A stretch of 64,000 nucleotides of DNA from Hahella sp. HNIBRBA332 (GCF_030719035.1 NZ_CP132203.1:4544501-4608500), one strand, 5' to 3'. Counted from the stretch's first letter, positions 36,694 through 46,136 are shown. Program-made: numbers and translations. The notes: generated by a model from the sequence alone, not told the origin.

Positions 36694-37821
36694 CTAGAAC
36701 TTCATATCGTCAAAAAAGCTTTTAACGCCTTCAAACCAGCTATGCTTTTTTGGCGCTTGTTGCCCGCCACTTTCCTCCATTGAGGATTGAAACTCGCGCA
36801 GCAAATCTTTCTGTTTTTTGGTCAGGTTTACAGGCGTTTCCACCACCACCCGACACAGCAAATCCCCCGGCGCGCCGCCGCGAACTGGAGTTACCCCCTT
36901 TCCTCGCAGACGAAACAGTCTGCCGGTCTGCGTCTCCTCTGGAATCTTGAGCTTCACCCGCCCGTCAAGCGTGGGCACTTCAAGCTCTCCGCCCAATGCC
37001 GCATCAACAAAGGAGATTGGCACTTCACAATACAGATTTCTGCCATCACGCGTAAAAATCTTGTGTTCGCGCACAGCGACCTGAACATACAAATCTCCGG
37101 GCGGTCCTCCGTTTACTCCCGGCTCGCCTTCACCGGATAAGCGAATGCGATCGCCAGTGTCCACACCGGCCGGCACTTTAACCGAAAGCGTCTTCTGCTC
37201 TTCCACATAGCCGCTGCCGTGGCAGGAGCGACAGGGGTTGCGAACAATCTTTCCAGCACCGCGACAGCGAGGACAAGTCTGCTGGATAGAGAAGAAGCCC
37301 TGCTGCATACGAACCTGGCCAGCGCCGTTACAAGTGCCGCAAGTTTCTGGCTGCGTACCTTTTTCCGCACCGCTTCCGCCACAACCTTTACACTCCACCT
37401 GAGAAGGAACGCGAATCTTCACGGTCGTACCGCGTACCGCTTCTTCCAAGTCAAGATCCAGGGTATATCTTAAATCTGAGCCGCGATTCGCCCGAGTGCG
37501 ACCTCCGCCACCCCCGCCGAAAATATCGCCGAATACGTCGCCGAATATATCACTGAAACTGGCTCCACCACCAAAGCCGCCGGCTCCAGCATTGCCATCC
37601 ACTCCGGCGTGACCGAACTGGTCATAAGCCGCTCTTTTCTGATCGTCCGAGAGAACGTCGTAAGCTTCAGTGGCCTCTTTGAACATCTCTTCAGCCGAAG
37701 CGTCTCCGGGGTTTCTATCCGGGTGATATTTCATCGCCAAACGCCGGTAAGCCTTCTTGACATCCTTACCGTCTACGTCCCGCGAAACGCCCAACACTTC
37801 GTAATAATCGCGTTTTGCCAT
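36694..37821 (-). CDS. dnaJ: Hsp40 co-chaperone DnaJ
   Basis: A 375-residue type I J-protein. It has a J-domain with the HPD motif (YHPDRNPGD), a Gly/Phe-rich linker (about 75-110), four CxxCxGxG zinc repeats (about 145-210) and two C-terminal substrate-binding barrels. It stimulates the DnaK ATPase and delivers substrates. It follows dnaK by 104 bases with a 9-base-stem hairpin between them. Confidence 0.98.
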   Translation of the reverse strand: MAKRDYYEVLGVSRDVDGKDVKKAYRRLAMKYHPDRNPGDASAEEMFKEATEAYDVLSDDQKRAAYDQFGHAGVDGNAGAGGFGGGASFSDIFGDVFGDIFGGGGGGRTRANRGSDLRYTLDLDLEEAVRGTTVKIRVPSQVECKGCGGSGAEKGTQPETCGTCNGAGQVRMQQGFFSIQQTCPRCRGAGKIVRNPCRSCHGSGYVEEQKTLSVKVPAGVDTGDRIRLSGEGEPGVNGGPPGDLYVQVAVREHKIFTRDGRNLYCEVPISFVDAALGGELEVPTLDGRVKLKIPEETQTGRLFRLRGKGVTPVRGGAPGDLLCRVVVETPVNLTKKQKDLLREFQSSMEESGGQQAPKKHSWFEGVKSFFDDMKF

Positions 37822-37878
37822 AACTTAATCTTATGCGCCAACTGCAAAAAAACCGGATTATAACCTAAACACAATAAG

Positions 37879-37903
37879 GCAGTGCGGTTAAATTCCGCAC
37901 TGC
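37879..37903. terminator. hairpin between dnaK and dnaJ
   Basis: A perfect 9-base stem GCAGTGCGG/CCGCACTGC with a 7-base loop. No strict T-run follows on the minus strand (CTTATTGTGTTT). It may be a partial terminator or stabiliser that keeps DnaK above DnaJ. Confidence 0.6.
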
Positions 37904-37925
37904 TTCAGGCATGCCAGGAGCCGGA

Positions 37926-39854
37926 CTATTTCTTATCGCCGTCCTTAACTTCTTCAAACTCGGCGTCGACCGCATCATCTGCTGGCTTGCCAGCTGCGTC
38001 TTCAGCTTGAGCGCCAGCGTCTCCGCCTTGCTGGGCGGCCTGCTCAGCGTACATCTTCTGCGCCATGGAAGACGACGCTTCGCTCAGTTTCTGCATTCTG
38101 CTTTCAATGGCTTCTTTATCGTCGCCTTTGATCGCCTCTTCCAGCTCTTTGATGGCTGCTTCAATGGCTGCTTTTTCTTCTGCAGTCACTTTATCGCCAG
38201 CATCTTTAAGCGTTTTCTGAGTAGCGTGAACCAAAGCGTCAGCCTGATTGCGCGAAGACGCCAACTCTTCAAACTTCTTATCTTCCGCCGCATGCGCTTC
38301 CGCATCCTGCACCATCTTATCGATTTCGTCCTCGCTCAAGCCGGAAGAAGCTTTGATAACGATAGACTGCTCTTTACCAGTCGCCTTATCCTTCGCAGAT
38401 ACGTGCATGATACCGTTGGCGTCAATATCGAACGTCACCTCAACCTGAGGCACGCCACGGGGCGCAGGGGGCAGACCAGTCAAATCAAAACGACCTAATG
38501 ACTTGTTCATCTGCGCTTGCTTACGCTCGCCCTGCAGAACATGGATAGTCACGGCAGTCTGATTGTCTTCCGCAGTAGAGAACACTTGCGATTTCTTGGT
38601 CGGGATAGTCGTGTTCTTCTCAATGATCGGCGTGGAAACGCCGCCCATGGTCTCAATGCTCAAAGACAGCGGGGTCACGTCCAGCAGCAGCACGTCTTTC
38701 ACGTCGCCAGACAATACCGCGCCCTGGATAGCTGCGCCGATAGCGACCGCTTCATCAGGGTTAACGTCTTTGCGCGCTTCTTTACCAAAGAAGTCCGCTA
38801 CTTTGCTCTGCACCAGAGGCATACGAGTTTGACCACCAACCAGAATCACCTCGTCGATTTCTGAAGAGCTGCAACCAGAATCTTTCAATGCAATACGGCA
38901 TGGCTCAAGGCTACGCTCAACCAGTTCCTCCACCAGACTTTCCAGTTTGGCGCGAGTCACTTTAACGTTAAGGTGCTTGGGACCACTCGCATCAGCAGTA
39001 ATATACGGCAGGTTCACATCAGTCTGTTGGCTGCTGGAAAGCTCAATCTTGGCTTTCTCAGCAGCTTCTTTCAGACGCTGCATCGCCAGCGGATCGCCTT
39101 TCAGGTCGATACCGGAGTCTTTCTTGAATTCCTGCGCCAGATAGTCGATCAAGCGCAAGTCGAAGTCTTCACCGCCCAGGAAGGTGTCGCCGTTGGTGGC
39201 CAGCACTTCAAACTGCATTTCACCGTCTACATCAGCAATTTCGATAATGGAGATATCGAAAGTTCCGCCACCCAGGTCATAAACGGCCACTTTACGGTCG
39301 CCGCCCTTCTTATCCATGCCGTATGCCAGCGCCGCCGCAGTCGGTTCGTTGATAATACGCTTAACTTCCAGACCGGCGATTCTGCCTGCGTCCTTGGTGG
39401 CTTGACGCTGGGCGTCGTTGAAGTAGGCAGGCACGGTGATAACCGCTTCAGTCACCTTCTCACCCAAAAAGTCTTCCGCCGTTTTCTTCATCTTTTTCAG
39501 AACTTCGGCAGAGATCTGGGGAGGCGCCATCTTTTTGCCTTTCACGTCAACCCAGGCGTCGCCGTTGTCAGCCTTGGCGATAGTGTAAGGCACCATTTTG
39601 ATGTCTTTTTGAACTACATCGTCTTCAAAACGTCTACCAATCAGACGCTTGATGGCGAAAAGAGTATTCGTGGGGTTGGTTACCGCCTGACGCTTGGCGG
39701 ATTGACCTACCAGCGTCTCATCGTCAGTGTAAGCAACGATGGAAGGCGTAGTGCGTCCGCCTTCGGAGTTTTCAATAACGCGCGGCTTGTCGCCTTCAAG
39801 AATCGCTACACAGGAGTTTGTAGTCCCCAGGTCGATCCCGATAATTTTACCCAT
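37926..39854 (-). CDS. dnaK: Hsp70 chaperone DnaK
   Basis: A 642-residue Hsp70. The nucleotide-binding domain (1-385) has GIDLGTTNSCVA and YDLGGGTFDISI; the substrate domain and helical lid follow, with a Gly/Ala-rich tail ending EEVKDGDKK. It folds and refolds proteins with DnaJ and GrpE. It lies 131 bases after grpE; that gap carries a hairpin and only a weak heat-shock-like promoter, so it may depend mainly on the grpE promoter. Confidence 0.99.
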   Translation of the reverse strand: MGKIIGIDLGTTNSCVAILEGDKPRVIENSEGGRTTPSIVAYTDDETLVGQSAKRQAVTNPTNTLFAIKRLIGRRFEDDVVQKDIKMVPYTIAKADNGDAWVDVKGKKMAPPQISAEVLKKMKKTAEDFLGEKVTEAVITVPAYFNDAQRQATKDAGRIAGLEVKRIINEPTAAALAYGMDKKGGDRKVAVYDLGGGTFDISIIEIADVDGEMQFEVLATNGDTFLGGEDFDLRLIDYLAQEFKKDSGIDLKGDPLAMQRLKEAAEKAKIELSSSQQTDVNLPYITADASGPKHLNVKVTRAKLESLVEELVERSLEPCRIALKDSGCSSSEIDEVILVGGQTRMPLVQSKVADFFGKEARKDVNPDEAVAIGAAIQGAVLSGDVKDVLLLDVTPLSLSIETMGGVSTPIIEKNTTIPTKKSQVFSTAEDNQTAVTIHVLQGERKQAQMNKSLGRFDLTGLPPAPRGVPQVEVTFDIDANGIMHVSAKDKATGKEQSIVIKASSGLSEDEIDKMVQDAEAHAAEDKKFEELASSRNQADALVHATQKTLKDAGDKVTAEEKAAIEAAIKELEEAIKGDDKEAIESRMQKLSEASSSMAQKMYAEQAAQQGGDAGAQAEDAAGKPADDAVDAEFEEVKDGDKK

Positions 39855-39925
39855 AATTTGCTACTCCTGAAAAAATCTCGCTAATTGATTACCAGCTAAT
39901 ATTGGAGTTGATCTCAATTTTTCAA

Positions 39926-39945
39926 CCCGCAGCCGGCGGGTTTTT
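39926..39945 (+). terminator. hairpin with T-run in the grpE-dnaK gap
   Basis: Stem CCCGC/GCGGG with a 5-base loop; five T follow on the plus strand. The genes run on the minus strand, where only TTGAAAAATT follows, so it would be a weak stop between grpE and dnaK or block antisense transcription. Confidence 0.45.
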
Positions 39946-39984
39946 GTACGTTTTCAACCGGCTCTGAACACGCGTAAAACGCGA

Positions 39985-40569
39985 TCAGACGCCTTTTGAC
40001 ACCATAACCATGGCAGGCCGGATCAGACGACCGCTCAATAGATACCCTTTCTGTAATACTGCAATAACAGTATTTGGCTCTACGTCGGCCTGCGGCACCA
40101 TGGACATGGCCTCATGAAATTCCGGGTTGAAGGGTTGTCCCATGGGATCAACCACTTCCACTTCGAATTTTTTCAGGCCAGAGTTGAACAGCGACAGCGT
40201 CATTTCCACGCCGTCTTTCAAAGTAGTGACCTGGGGTTCGGCGGACTCGGTAGCGCCACAGGCTTCCACCGCCTTTTCCAGGCTATCCACCACAGGCAAA
40301 AGCTCTTTCACAAAGCGTTCCAGAGCAAATTTACGCGCCTTCTCAACATCGTTTTCAGCACGGCGGCGCACATTCTGCATCTCAGCATGCACTCGCAACA
40401 TTTGCTCTTTTTGCTCGCCGAGCTCCTGCTGCAACCTCTCAATCAACTCGTCACGGTCAACTGATTCGCCACTCGCCTGAGCCGTTTCAGCTTGTTCCGC
40501 CATTGCGGCTTGCACTTGATCGTCAGCGACGACTTGTTCTTCTACTTGACTCTTAGAATCTTCAGACAT
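39985..40569 (-). CDS. grpE: nucleotide exchange factor GrpE
   Basis: A 194-residue nucleotide exchange factor for DnaK: an N-terminal acidic/disordered part, a long coiled-coil (about 45-100) and a C-terminal beta domain with MVPQADVEPNTVIAVLQKGYLLSGRLIRPAMVMV. The reading frame is open back to 40839, but the ATG at 40569 (M-S-E-D-S-K) is the real start: GGGAG lies 10 bases upstream, and the extension would run through the heat-shock promoter. It heads the grpE-dnaK-dnaJ set and is divergent from recN. Confidence 0.96.
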   Translation of the reverse strand: MSEDSKSQVEEQVVADDQVQAAMAEQAETAQASGESVDRDELIERLQQELGEQKEQMLRVHAEMQNVRRRAENDVEKARKFALERFVKELLPVVDSLEKAVEACGATESAEPQVTTLKDGVEMTLSLFNSGLKKFEVEVVDPMGQPFNPEFHEAMSMVPQADVEPNTVIAVLQKGYLLSGRLIRPAMVMVSKGV

Positions 40570-40616
40570 TAGATCGAATCTCCCAAAATCCATCCGATAC
40601 TTTTGAATTGCCCTCA

Positions 40617-40644
40617 ATATGGGGTCGATCAAACCGGTTTCAAC
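40617..40644 (-). promoter_or_regulatory. sigma-32 (heat-shock) promoter of grpE
   Basis: Read on the minus strand: -35 GTTGAAA (40638-40644, 6 of 7 to CTTGAAA), a 13-base spacer, then -10 CCCCATAT (40617-40624, exact to CCCCATNT). It lies 48 bases upstream of the grpE ATG. Confidence 0.8.
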
Positions 40645-40772
40645 CAGCCAAATATCGACAATCGCCAGGAAATGACGCAAGTCATCCAATATTGACTCCA
40701 GCCAGCATCGCAAATGGCCGTAAATCACACAAAAAATACCCTGCGCGCCCTCTTGTTGCGCTATGCATTTCG

Positions 40773-40808
40773 CTGTATAAATACGCAGATAACTGTATAT
40801 ATAGACAG
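40773..40808 (+). promoter_or_regulatory. tandem LexA (SOS) boxes upstream of recN
   Basis: A perfect CTGT-N8-ACAG box spans 40793-40808, with the favoured alternating TATATA core. A second box, CTGT-N8-GCAG with one mismatch, lies at 40773-40788. Both sit 24-60 bases before the recN ATG, as expected for LexA control. Confidence 0.88.
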
Positions 40809-40831
40809 TCAACCTTATAGGATAACGCCCT

Positions 40832-42496
40832 ATGCTCACTCATTTGTCGATACGCAACCTCGCCATCGCCAGCCACCTGGAACTGGACTTCGCTGAAGGC
40901 ATGACGGCTATCAGCGGGGAAACCGGCGCAGGAAAATCCATTGTTCTGGACGCCCTCGGCCTGACCCTAGGGGATCGTAGTTCTGCAGACATAGTGAGGC
41001 ACGGTTGTGAGCGGGCTGAGGTAAGCGCAGTCTTTGATTTGAGACGTCTGCCGGAGGCGTTGGCCTGGCTGAAATCCAGAGAGCTGGATAATGGCGCGGA
41101 ATGCATCTTACGCCGCACCGTCACCAACGAAGGTCGATCCCGCGGCTATCTGAACGGCCAGCCCGTCACCATGCAAGACCTTCGTGAGCTTGGCGAAACC
41201 CTCATGGATATCCATAGTCAGCATGAGCACCAGTCTCTACTGAAAAAGGAAACCCATCTGAAAATGGTGGATGACTTTGGCGGACACACCAACCAACTAC
41301 AACAAGTACGGGAACACTTTCAATCCTGGCGCAGGGTCGCAGCCAAATTGAAGGAAAAGCTCAGTCACAGTGAAGAGCTGGAAGCGCGGGTGCAACTACT
41401 CACTTACCAAGTCGAGGAGTTGGACGCCCTGGCTTTACAGGAAGGCGAAATTGAGCAATTGGAGCAGGAGCAGGAGCAACTCGCCAACGCAGAAAGCATC
41501 ATTATGAAAGTGCAGCAGGTTGGCGAAGGCTGCCTGGAGGCGGATGGCGGCTGTATCGATCAGCTGCGACGGGCCATTCACCTGCTGGAAGAAGTCAACC
41601 TCAACAACGCATCCTTACAAACCGCCCGCCAGATGCTGAACGAAGCAATGATTCAGCTCGACGAAGCCAATGGGGAACTACGACATGTGCTGGACAGCGT
41701 GGAGATCAATCCCGAACGCTTGCAAGAGGTAGAAGCGCGACTTACCGCCATCTATGATCTTGCGCGCAAACACCGCGTAGGTCCTGAAGAGTTGATGACG
41801 CGCCACGTCGAACTGGCGAGTGAACTCAACAGTCTGACTGATGGCGAAGAGAATCTGGAAAAGCTTGAAGCCCAGTCCAAAGAGTTGGAGCAGAAATACA
41901 GCCAGGCAGCGCAAAAGCTTACAACCATGAGAGCCAAAGCCGGAGAAAAGCTACAAGGCGCGGTGAAAAAGCAATTAGTGAAACTAGGACTGAATCCTGA
42001 GTTCATCATCCAGTTCTCGCCTCTGAAATCCCCCTCTGCGCTGGGAGACGAAGAAGCGGAAATGTTGATCAGCATGAACCCAGGACAACCGCCCAAACCT
42101 TTGCAAAAGATCGCATCCGGTGGCGAACTATCGCGAATCAGTTTGGCGATACAGGTGGTCGCCGCAGCATCATCCGACACCCCTACATTGGTATTTGATG
42201 AAGTGGATGTCGGCATCGGCGGCGGCACGGCGGAAATTGTTGGGCGCATGCTGAGAGAGCTTGGGACGAAAGCGCAAATTCTCTGCGTCACACACTTAGC
42301 TCAGGTGGCTTCCCAAGCTCACAACCACCTTTTTGTCACCAAACATATAAGTAATGGTCAAACGCAATCAGCCATACTCAAACTGGAAGGCAGCGACCGC
42401 ATACATGAAATCGCCAGAATGCTGGGCGGCGTGGATATTACTGAGCACAGCCTGGCGCACGCACATGAAATGCTGACTTCCAGCCAGCTTCAGTAA
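40832..42496 (+). CDS. recN: DNA repair protein RecN
   Basis: A 554-residue SMC-like ATPase for double-strand-break repair. It has Walker A GETGAGKSIVLDAL at residues 31-44, two coiled-coil arms (about 155-240 and 280-380), and the C-terminal signature region SGGELSRISLAIQVV with Walker B LVFDEVDVGIGG. LexA boxes directly upstream indicate SOS induction. It is divergent from grpE. The 179-base gap after it (to fur) shows no clear terminator. Confidence 0.97.
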   Translation: MLTHLSIRNLAIASHLELDFAEGMTAISGETGAGKSIVLDALGLTLGDRSSADIVRHGCERAEVSAVFDLRRLPEALAWLKSRELDNGAECILRRTVTNEGRSRGYLNGQPVTMQDLRELGETLMDIHSQHEHQSLLKKETHLKMVDDFGGHTNQLQQVREHFQSWRRVAAKLKEKLSHSEELEARVQLLTYQVEELDALALQEGEIEQLEQEQEQLANAESIIMKVQQVGEGCLEADGGCIDQLRRAIHLLEEVNLNNASLQTARQMLNEAMIQLDEANGELRHVLDSVEINPERLQEVEARLTAIYDLARKHRVGPEELMTRHVELASELNSLTDGEENLEKLEAQSKELEQKYSQAAQKLTTMRAKAGEKLQGAVKKQLVKLGLNPEFIIQFSPLKSPSALGDEEAEMLISMNPGQPPKPLQKIASGGELSRISLAIQVVAAASSDTPTLVFDEVDVGIGGGTAEIVGRMLRELGTKAQILCVTHLAQVASQAHNHLFVTKHISNGQTQSAILKLEGSDRIHEIARMLGGVDITEHSLAHAHEMLTSSQLQ

Positions 42497-42675
42497 GAGT
42501 CTCTACTGCAAACTGACTTGCTTGCAGCTTTAATTCCCCCGTATAGCAGCCTGAAGGCTATCTACATTAAAGGAAGGCGCGATAAGTTTAGGGAGGTATG
42601 CGGGAATAGGATGGAGTAATGGGAGGACAGGATAGCGCTCGGGGTTTACTCAGCGCTATCCCAACAAACCAGAAG

Positions 42676-43086
42676 CTACTTTTTCTTTGGCTTCACGTAC
42701 AGCGTGAGGCTATGGTCAACAATTTCATAGCCGTGTTCTTCCGCGATTTCCTTTTGGCGCTTTTCAATAATCGGATCGAAGAACTCGATAACATCGCCGG
42801 TTTCCGCACACACCATATGGTCGTGATGCTCATCATGATTGAGCTCGAACACCGCATGAGCGCCTTCGAAGTTGTGGCGAAGAATCAGTCCTGCGGATTC
42901 AAACTGCGTCAGAACCCGATAGACTGTGGCCAAACCTACGTCGTCTCCCGCCTCCAGCAGCGCCTTATAAACATCTTCCGCACTCATGTGCCGGTTATCA
43001 GCGTTTTCCAGAATACTGAGAATCTTTACCCGCGGAAGGGTTACTTTCAGGCCTGCTTTCTTCAGTTCTACGTTTTCGTTCGTCAT
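42676..43086 (-). CDS. fur: ferric uptake regulator Fur
   Basis: A 136-residue iron-sensing repressor. It has an N-terminal winged helix (KAGLKVTLPRVKIL to GLATVYRVLTQFESAGL) and a C-terminal dimer domain with HHDHMVC and HGYEIVDHSLTLY. The structural-zinc CxxC of E. coli Fur is reduced to Cys93-A-E-T, as in Pseudomonas aeruginosa Fur, and the Cys-rich tail is missing. It is divergent from bamE, the conserved arrangement. Confidence 0.97.
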   Translation of the reverse strand: MTNENVELKKAGLKVTLPRVKILSILENADNRHMSAEDVYKALLEAGDDVGLATVYRVLTQFESAGLILRHNFEGAHAVFELNHDEHHDHMVCAETGDVIEFFDPIIEKRQKEIAEEHGYEIVDHSLTLYVKPKKK

Positions 43087-43165
43087 TTTACCGGGAAACC
43101 CAATACCAGTATCGTTGGCAATCAGTTATCATTCCACGTCACGCCAAGATAGTTTAAAAATATCC

Positions 43166-43588
43166 ATGATGCAAAAGTTACGATCCCTTGTAATCCTCCT
43201 TATTATACACACTCTCACAGCCTGCACCTTCCCAGGCGTCTACAAAATAGATGTCCAGCAGGGAAACATCGTGGAGAAAGAAGCTGTGGACCAACTCAAG
43301 GTCGGCATGAACCGTCGTCAGGTTCAATATCTATTAGGCTCCCCAGTGCTGGAAAGCACACTAGACCCCAGCTACGACACCTATTTCTACTCCATCCAGC
43401 TGTCAGGCGGTAAGATTTATCGTCAGAACATTACTCTGGAATATGAGAATGACATTCTGGTGAATATTGCCAAAGCAAAACTACTGCCTGCTGATCTGGC
43501 GAACCCAGGCAAAGCTTACAAACTCCGCGGCCAAGCTGAGCCCTCTGAGACAGTTGAAGAGACGGACGTTTATAAAACGACCAACTAA
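43166..43588 (+). CDS. bamE: outer membrane assembly lipoprotein BamE
   Basis: A lipoprotein of about 140 residues in the BAM complex that inserts outer-membrane beta-barrels. The signal peptide ends in the lipobox LTAC. The SmpA/OmlA domain shows the hallmark KVGMNRRQVQYLLGSPVLES. The frame is open further upstream, but the tandem ATG at 43166/43169 is right because it places the lipobox about 20 residues in. It is divergent from fur. Confidence 0.95.
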   Translation: MMQKLRSLVILLIIHTLTACTFPGVYKIDVQQGNIVEKEAVDQLKVGMNRRQVQYLLGSPVLESTLDPSYDTYFYSIQLSGGKIYRQNITLEYENDILVNIAKAKLLPADLANPGKAYKLRGQAEPSETVEETDVYKTTN

Positions 43589-43620
43589 GCGTTCAGCACA
43601 ACAGCTTAGATTAAGTTTAG

Positions 43621-43923
43621 CTAACTCTTTTTGGCCCGATTCAGTCGGGCCTGCTTCGGGTCTATTTTGAGCGGCCGGTATATCTCCACTCGGTCGCCCT
43701 CTCTCAGGGCGTGGGATTTGGGGTCTGGGACAGCCTTACCAAATATTCCCATCTTTGCCGATTCCAGCTCTATTTGTGGAAAGAAGTGACCAATGCCAGA
43801 CATTTGGACTGCTTCATAGGCAGTTGTTCCCTCAACCACGGCCAGAGGAATAATCTTCTGCTGCTCAGGTAAAGCGTAGGCCACCTCCACCTGAATCTTT
43901 AATTTATCCATGCTCACGCTCAC
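43621..43923 (-). CDS. rnfH: RnfH/UPF0125 family ubiquitin-fold protein
   Basis: A 100-residue protein of the RnfH (UPF0125, RatB) family with a beta-grasp fold. Segments VEVAYALPEQQKIIPLAVVEGTTA, GIFGKAVPDPKSHALREGDRVEIYRPLKIDPKQAR are diagnostic. Function is unclear; it is usually found next to ratA. The start is GTG at 43923 or, four codons in, the ATG at 43911. It lies 66 bases after ratA. Confidence 0.9.
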   Translation of the reverse strand: MSVSMDKLKIQVEVAYALPEQQKIIPLAVVEGTTAYEAVQMSGIGHFFPQIELESAKMGIFGKAVPDPKSHALREGDRVEIYRPLKIDPKQARLNRAKKS

Positions 43924-43989
43924 TTCTACACATCAGCATTTCCTGTCATTCGTCAGACAGCTCGATTAATAACGAAAATAAGACGCGGC

Positions 43990-44421
43990 CTAGCGATATA
44001 TGGCCTGCGCGCGCTTGCAGAAAGCATCCACCATGGTTCCGGCGGCCTGAGAAAACACAGGGCCTAGCGCCATCCCGGTTAACGCGCCAGTCAGCTCATA
44101 CTCCAGCGCCAGCGCCACTTTACAAGCAGCTTCGTCCAAAGCCAGAAAGCTCCAACGACCCTGAAGCCTGCGAAAAGGTCCATCCACCAATGTAAGGATG
44201 ATTTCCGAAGGACGCACCAAACTATTGCGGGTAGTAAAAGCATGTCTTACTGAGCCCTTACTGACCTGGATGCGCGCAAGCATTTCATCAGAACTCTCTT
44301 GAATTACTTCCGTCATTCCGCACCAGGGCAGGAACTCGGGATAGGCGCGCACGTCATTCACCAGATCATACATGCGCTCAGCAGAGTAAGTGACCAGCGC
44401 ACTACGACTAATCTGGGGCAA
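43990..44421 (-). CDS. ratA: START-like protein RatA (Coq10/COQ family)
   Basis: A 143-residue START-fold protein. In E. coli it was described as a toxin blocking 70S formation, and relatives bind ubiquinone (Coq10). Family markers are MPQISRSALVTYSAERMYDLVNDVRAYPEFLPWC and LVDGPFRRLQGRW. The start is TTG at 44421, supported by GAGGAG 7 bases before it and by the match to the conserved start. It overlaps the end of the upstream transporter by 14 bases, so the two are coupled. Confidence 0.9.
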   Translation of the reverse strand: MPQISRSALVTYSAERMYDLVNDVRAYPEFLPWCGMTEVIQESSDEMLARIQVSKGSVRHAFTTRNSLVRPSEIILTLVDGPFRRLQGRWSFLALDEAACKVALALEYELTGALTGMALGPVFSQAAGTMVDAFCKRAQAIYR

Positions 44422-45973
44422 CCTCGTTCTCCTCTTCTACGTTTTCAACATTCACTTCCGGGTTCACCGGGGCGGACTTTACCAAGTCCACCTCTTCCGG
44501 CTTGACCTCTTCCAGTACTTCCTTACTGCTACTCACAACTTCTTCCGAGCATAGTCCGCCGTTTTTCGGGGCCGTGAATTCACAGCTGTGCAACAGCAAG
44601 TCAAAGACCATCGAGATTTGTATAACAATCAACACTGGAACACAAAAGTATCTAAGCAGCGGATAGCCCCAACGAAATAGTCTCTGTTCAGGGCTGAGAC
44701 GTAAGGCCTGCGCAAGCCGCTCATAGGGCAGCACATAGCCGCATAGAACAGTCAGCAAACACCCTGCCACCGGTAGCAATATCGTGGACACCACAAACTG
44801 CAGCAGACTAAATAGAGGAATGCCCGCCAACTGCCAATGTCGATGTCCCGCCATGGACATAACCAGCAATGCGCCCAGCCCCCATAACGCGACATGGGTG
44901 ATAGACGCGGCGCTCACCCGGGATAAAGAATACCGTTCCTGTAACCAGGCGACGCCGGGCTCAATCAGGAAAACGGCGGAACTCCAGGCGGTCAACGTGA
45001 AAAAAATAAAGAATAAAACGCCGAACACAGATCCCATCGGCAATTGCCCCAGCGCCAGCGGAAGCGATTGAAAGATCAAGGAGAATCCCTGATCTGGAGG
45101 CAGTTCCGCTTTTAACAGCCAGGACAACACCACCAATCCCGCGACAGCGCCAACCAATAGATCAGCAAAAGAGATGATCAATACTGAGCGCCCGACTTTG
45201 CCATGATTAGGCATATAAGCGCCCAACACCATCATGACGCCTGCGCCAATGGACAAAGAGAAAAAAGCGTACTTGTAGGCGGCCAGTACGCCCGCCCAGG
45301 AGAGAGAAACCGACTCGAATGAAAACAAATAACTGAGAGCCCCGCCCAAGTCGCCGTGACGCGCGCTATAAACCAGCATCAACACAAGCATCACGAACAT
45401 CAAAGGAACGATATACAACATCGCTTTTTCCAGACCGTGATAAACGCCTTTCACTGATATGAGAAACACCAGGCCAATAAACACGCTCAGCCAGATAATC
45501 ATAACGGTGGTGTTTTGTTGCAGCGCGCGTAACACGGCCGGCATAGCGCCGGGTTCTATACCCTGAAACTCACTGAAGGCGGACTTTAGCGCATATGAAA
45601 GCCCCATTCCCGCCACCAACGAATAGATCACCACCGTCAACAATGCAGCGATAACCATGAGCGCGCCGGTCCAACGCCACAGAGAGAAGCCTGAACTTTG
45701 ACCGCCCACACTCTGTAGAACGTCAACAGGGTTACGGCGCACATAACGCCCCAGGCCTATCTCCAATACCGCCAACGGCAAGGTCAGGGTCAGCAGCGCC
45801 AACGCGTAGGCGATAAGAAAAGCCAGACCGCCGTATTCCGCCATCAGGGAGGGAAATGTCCAGATGTTGGCGAACCCCACGACGGCGCCCACGCCCGCCA
45901 TGACGAACGTGCGCTGCCTGACCCAACGGTCACGGCCCTGCAACAACATTCCAACTTTTGAATTCAAAGGCAC
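44408..45973 (-). CDS. neurotransmitter:sodium symporter (NSS) family transporter
   Basis: A 521-residue membrane protein with about 11-12 helices. The first helix GVGAVVGFANIWTFPSLMAEYGGLAFLIAY is a degenerate form of the NSS sodium/substrate-binding signature (GLGNFWRFP in LeuT-like proteins). Helices 3 and 6 regions (AYKYAFFSLSIGAGVMMVLGAYM) also fit. It probably imports an amino acid or amine with sodium. The last 45 residues are hydrophilic and very acidic (EVNVENVEEENEVAPD), which is unusual. The start is GTG at 45973. It is coupled to ratA. Confidence 0.88.
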   Translation of the reverse strand: MPLNSKVGMLLQGRDRWVRQRTFVMAGVGAVVGFANIWTFPSLMAEYGGLAFLIAYALALLTLTLPLAVLEIGLGRYVRRNPVDVLQSVGGQSSGFSLWRWTGALMVIAALLTVVIYSLVAGMGLSYALKSAFSEFQGIEPGAMPAVLRALQQNTTVMIIWLSVFIGLVFLISVKGVYHGLEKAMLYIVPLMFVMLVLMLVYSARHGDLGGALSYLFSFESVSLSWAGVLAAYKYAFFSLSIGAGVMMVLGAYMPNHGKVGRSVLIISFADLLVGAVAGLVVLSWLLKAELPPDQGFSLIFQSLPLALGQLPMGSVFGVLFFIFFTLTAWSSAVFLIEPGVAWLQERYSLSRVSAASITHVALWGLGALLVMSMAGHRHWQLAGIPLFSLLQFVVSTILLPVAGCLLTVLCGYVLPYERLAQALRLSPEQRLFRWGYPLLRYFCVPVLIVIQISMVFDLLLHSCEFTAPKNGGLCSEEVVSSSKEVLEEVKPEEVDLVKSAPVNPEVNVENVEEENEVAPD

Positions 45974-46136
45974 TCAGACATCCGTTAATTCACAACAATT
46001 GAGAGATTCGACGGAATTCTACGTCGACGACGATGGCGCATTGTAGCGGATTATGCGGACCCAAGTCAGGAGACCTTAGCCATATGGGTCAGGTTAATTT
46101 ACAATAGGCGACTTTGTCCGAGAATCTTAAGGAAAT

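Noticed and set aside
39855..39984. Possible sigma-32 promoter directly before dnaK
   Set aside because: A GTTGAAA -35 is present, but the -10 (CTCCAATA) and 12-base spacing are poor, so I did not call it.
40570..40839. Open frame extending grpE by 90 codons upstream
   Set aside because: It runs through the sigma-32 promoter and LexA boxes, and the normal GrpE start with a ribosome site is at 40569.
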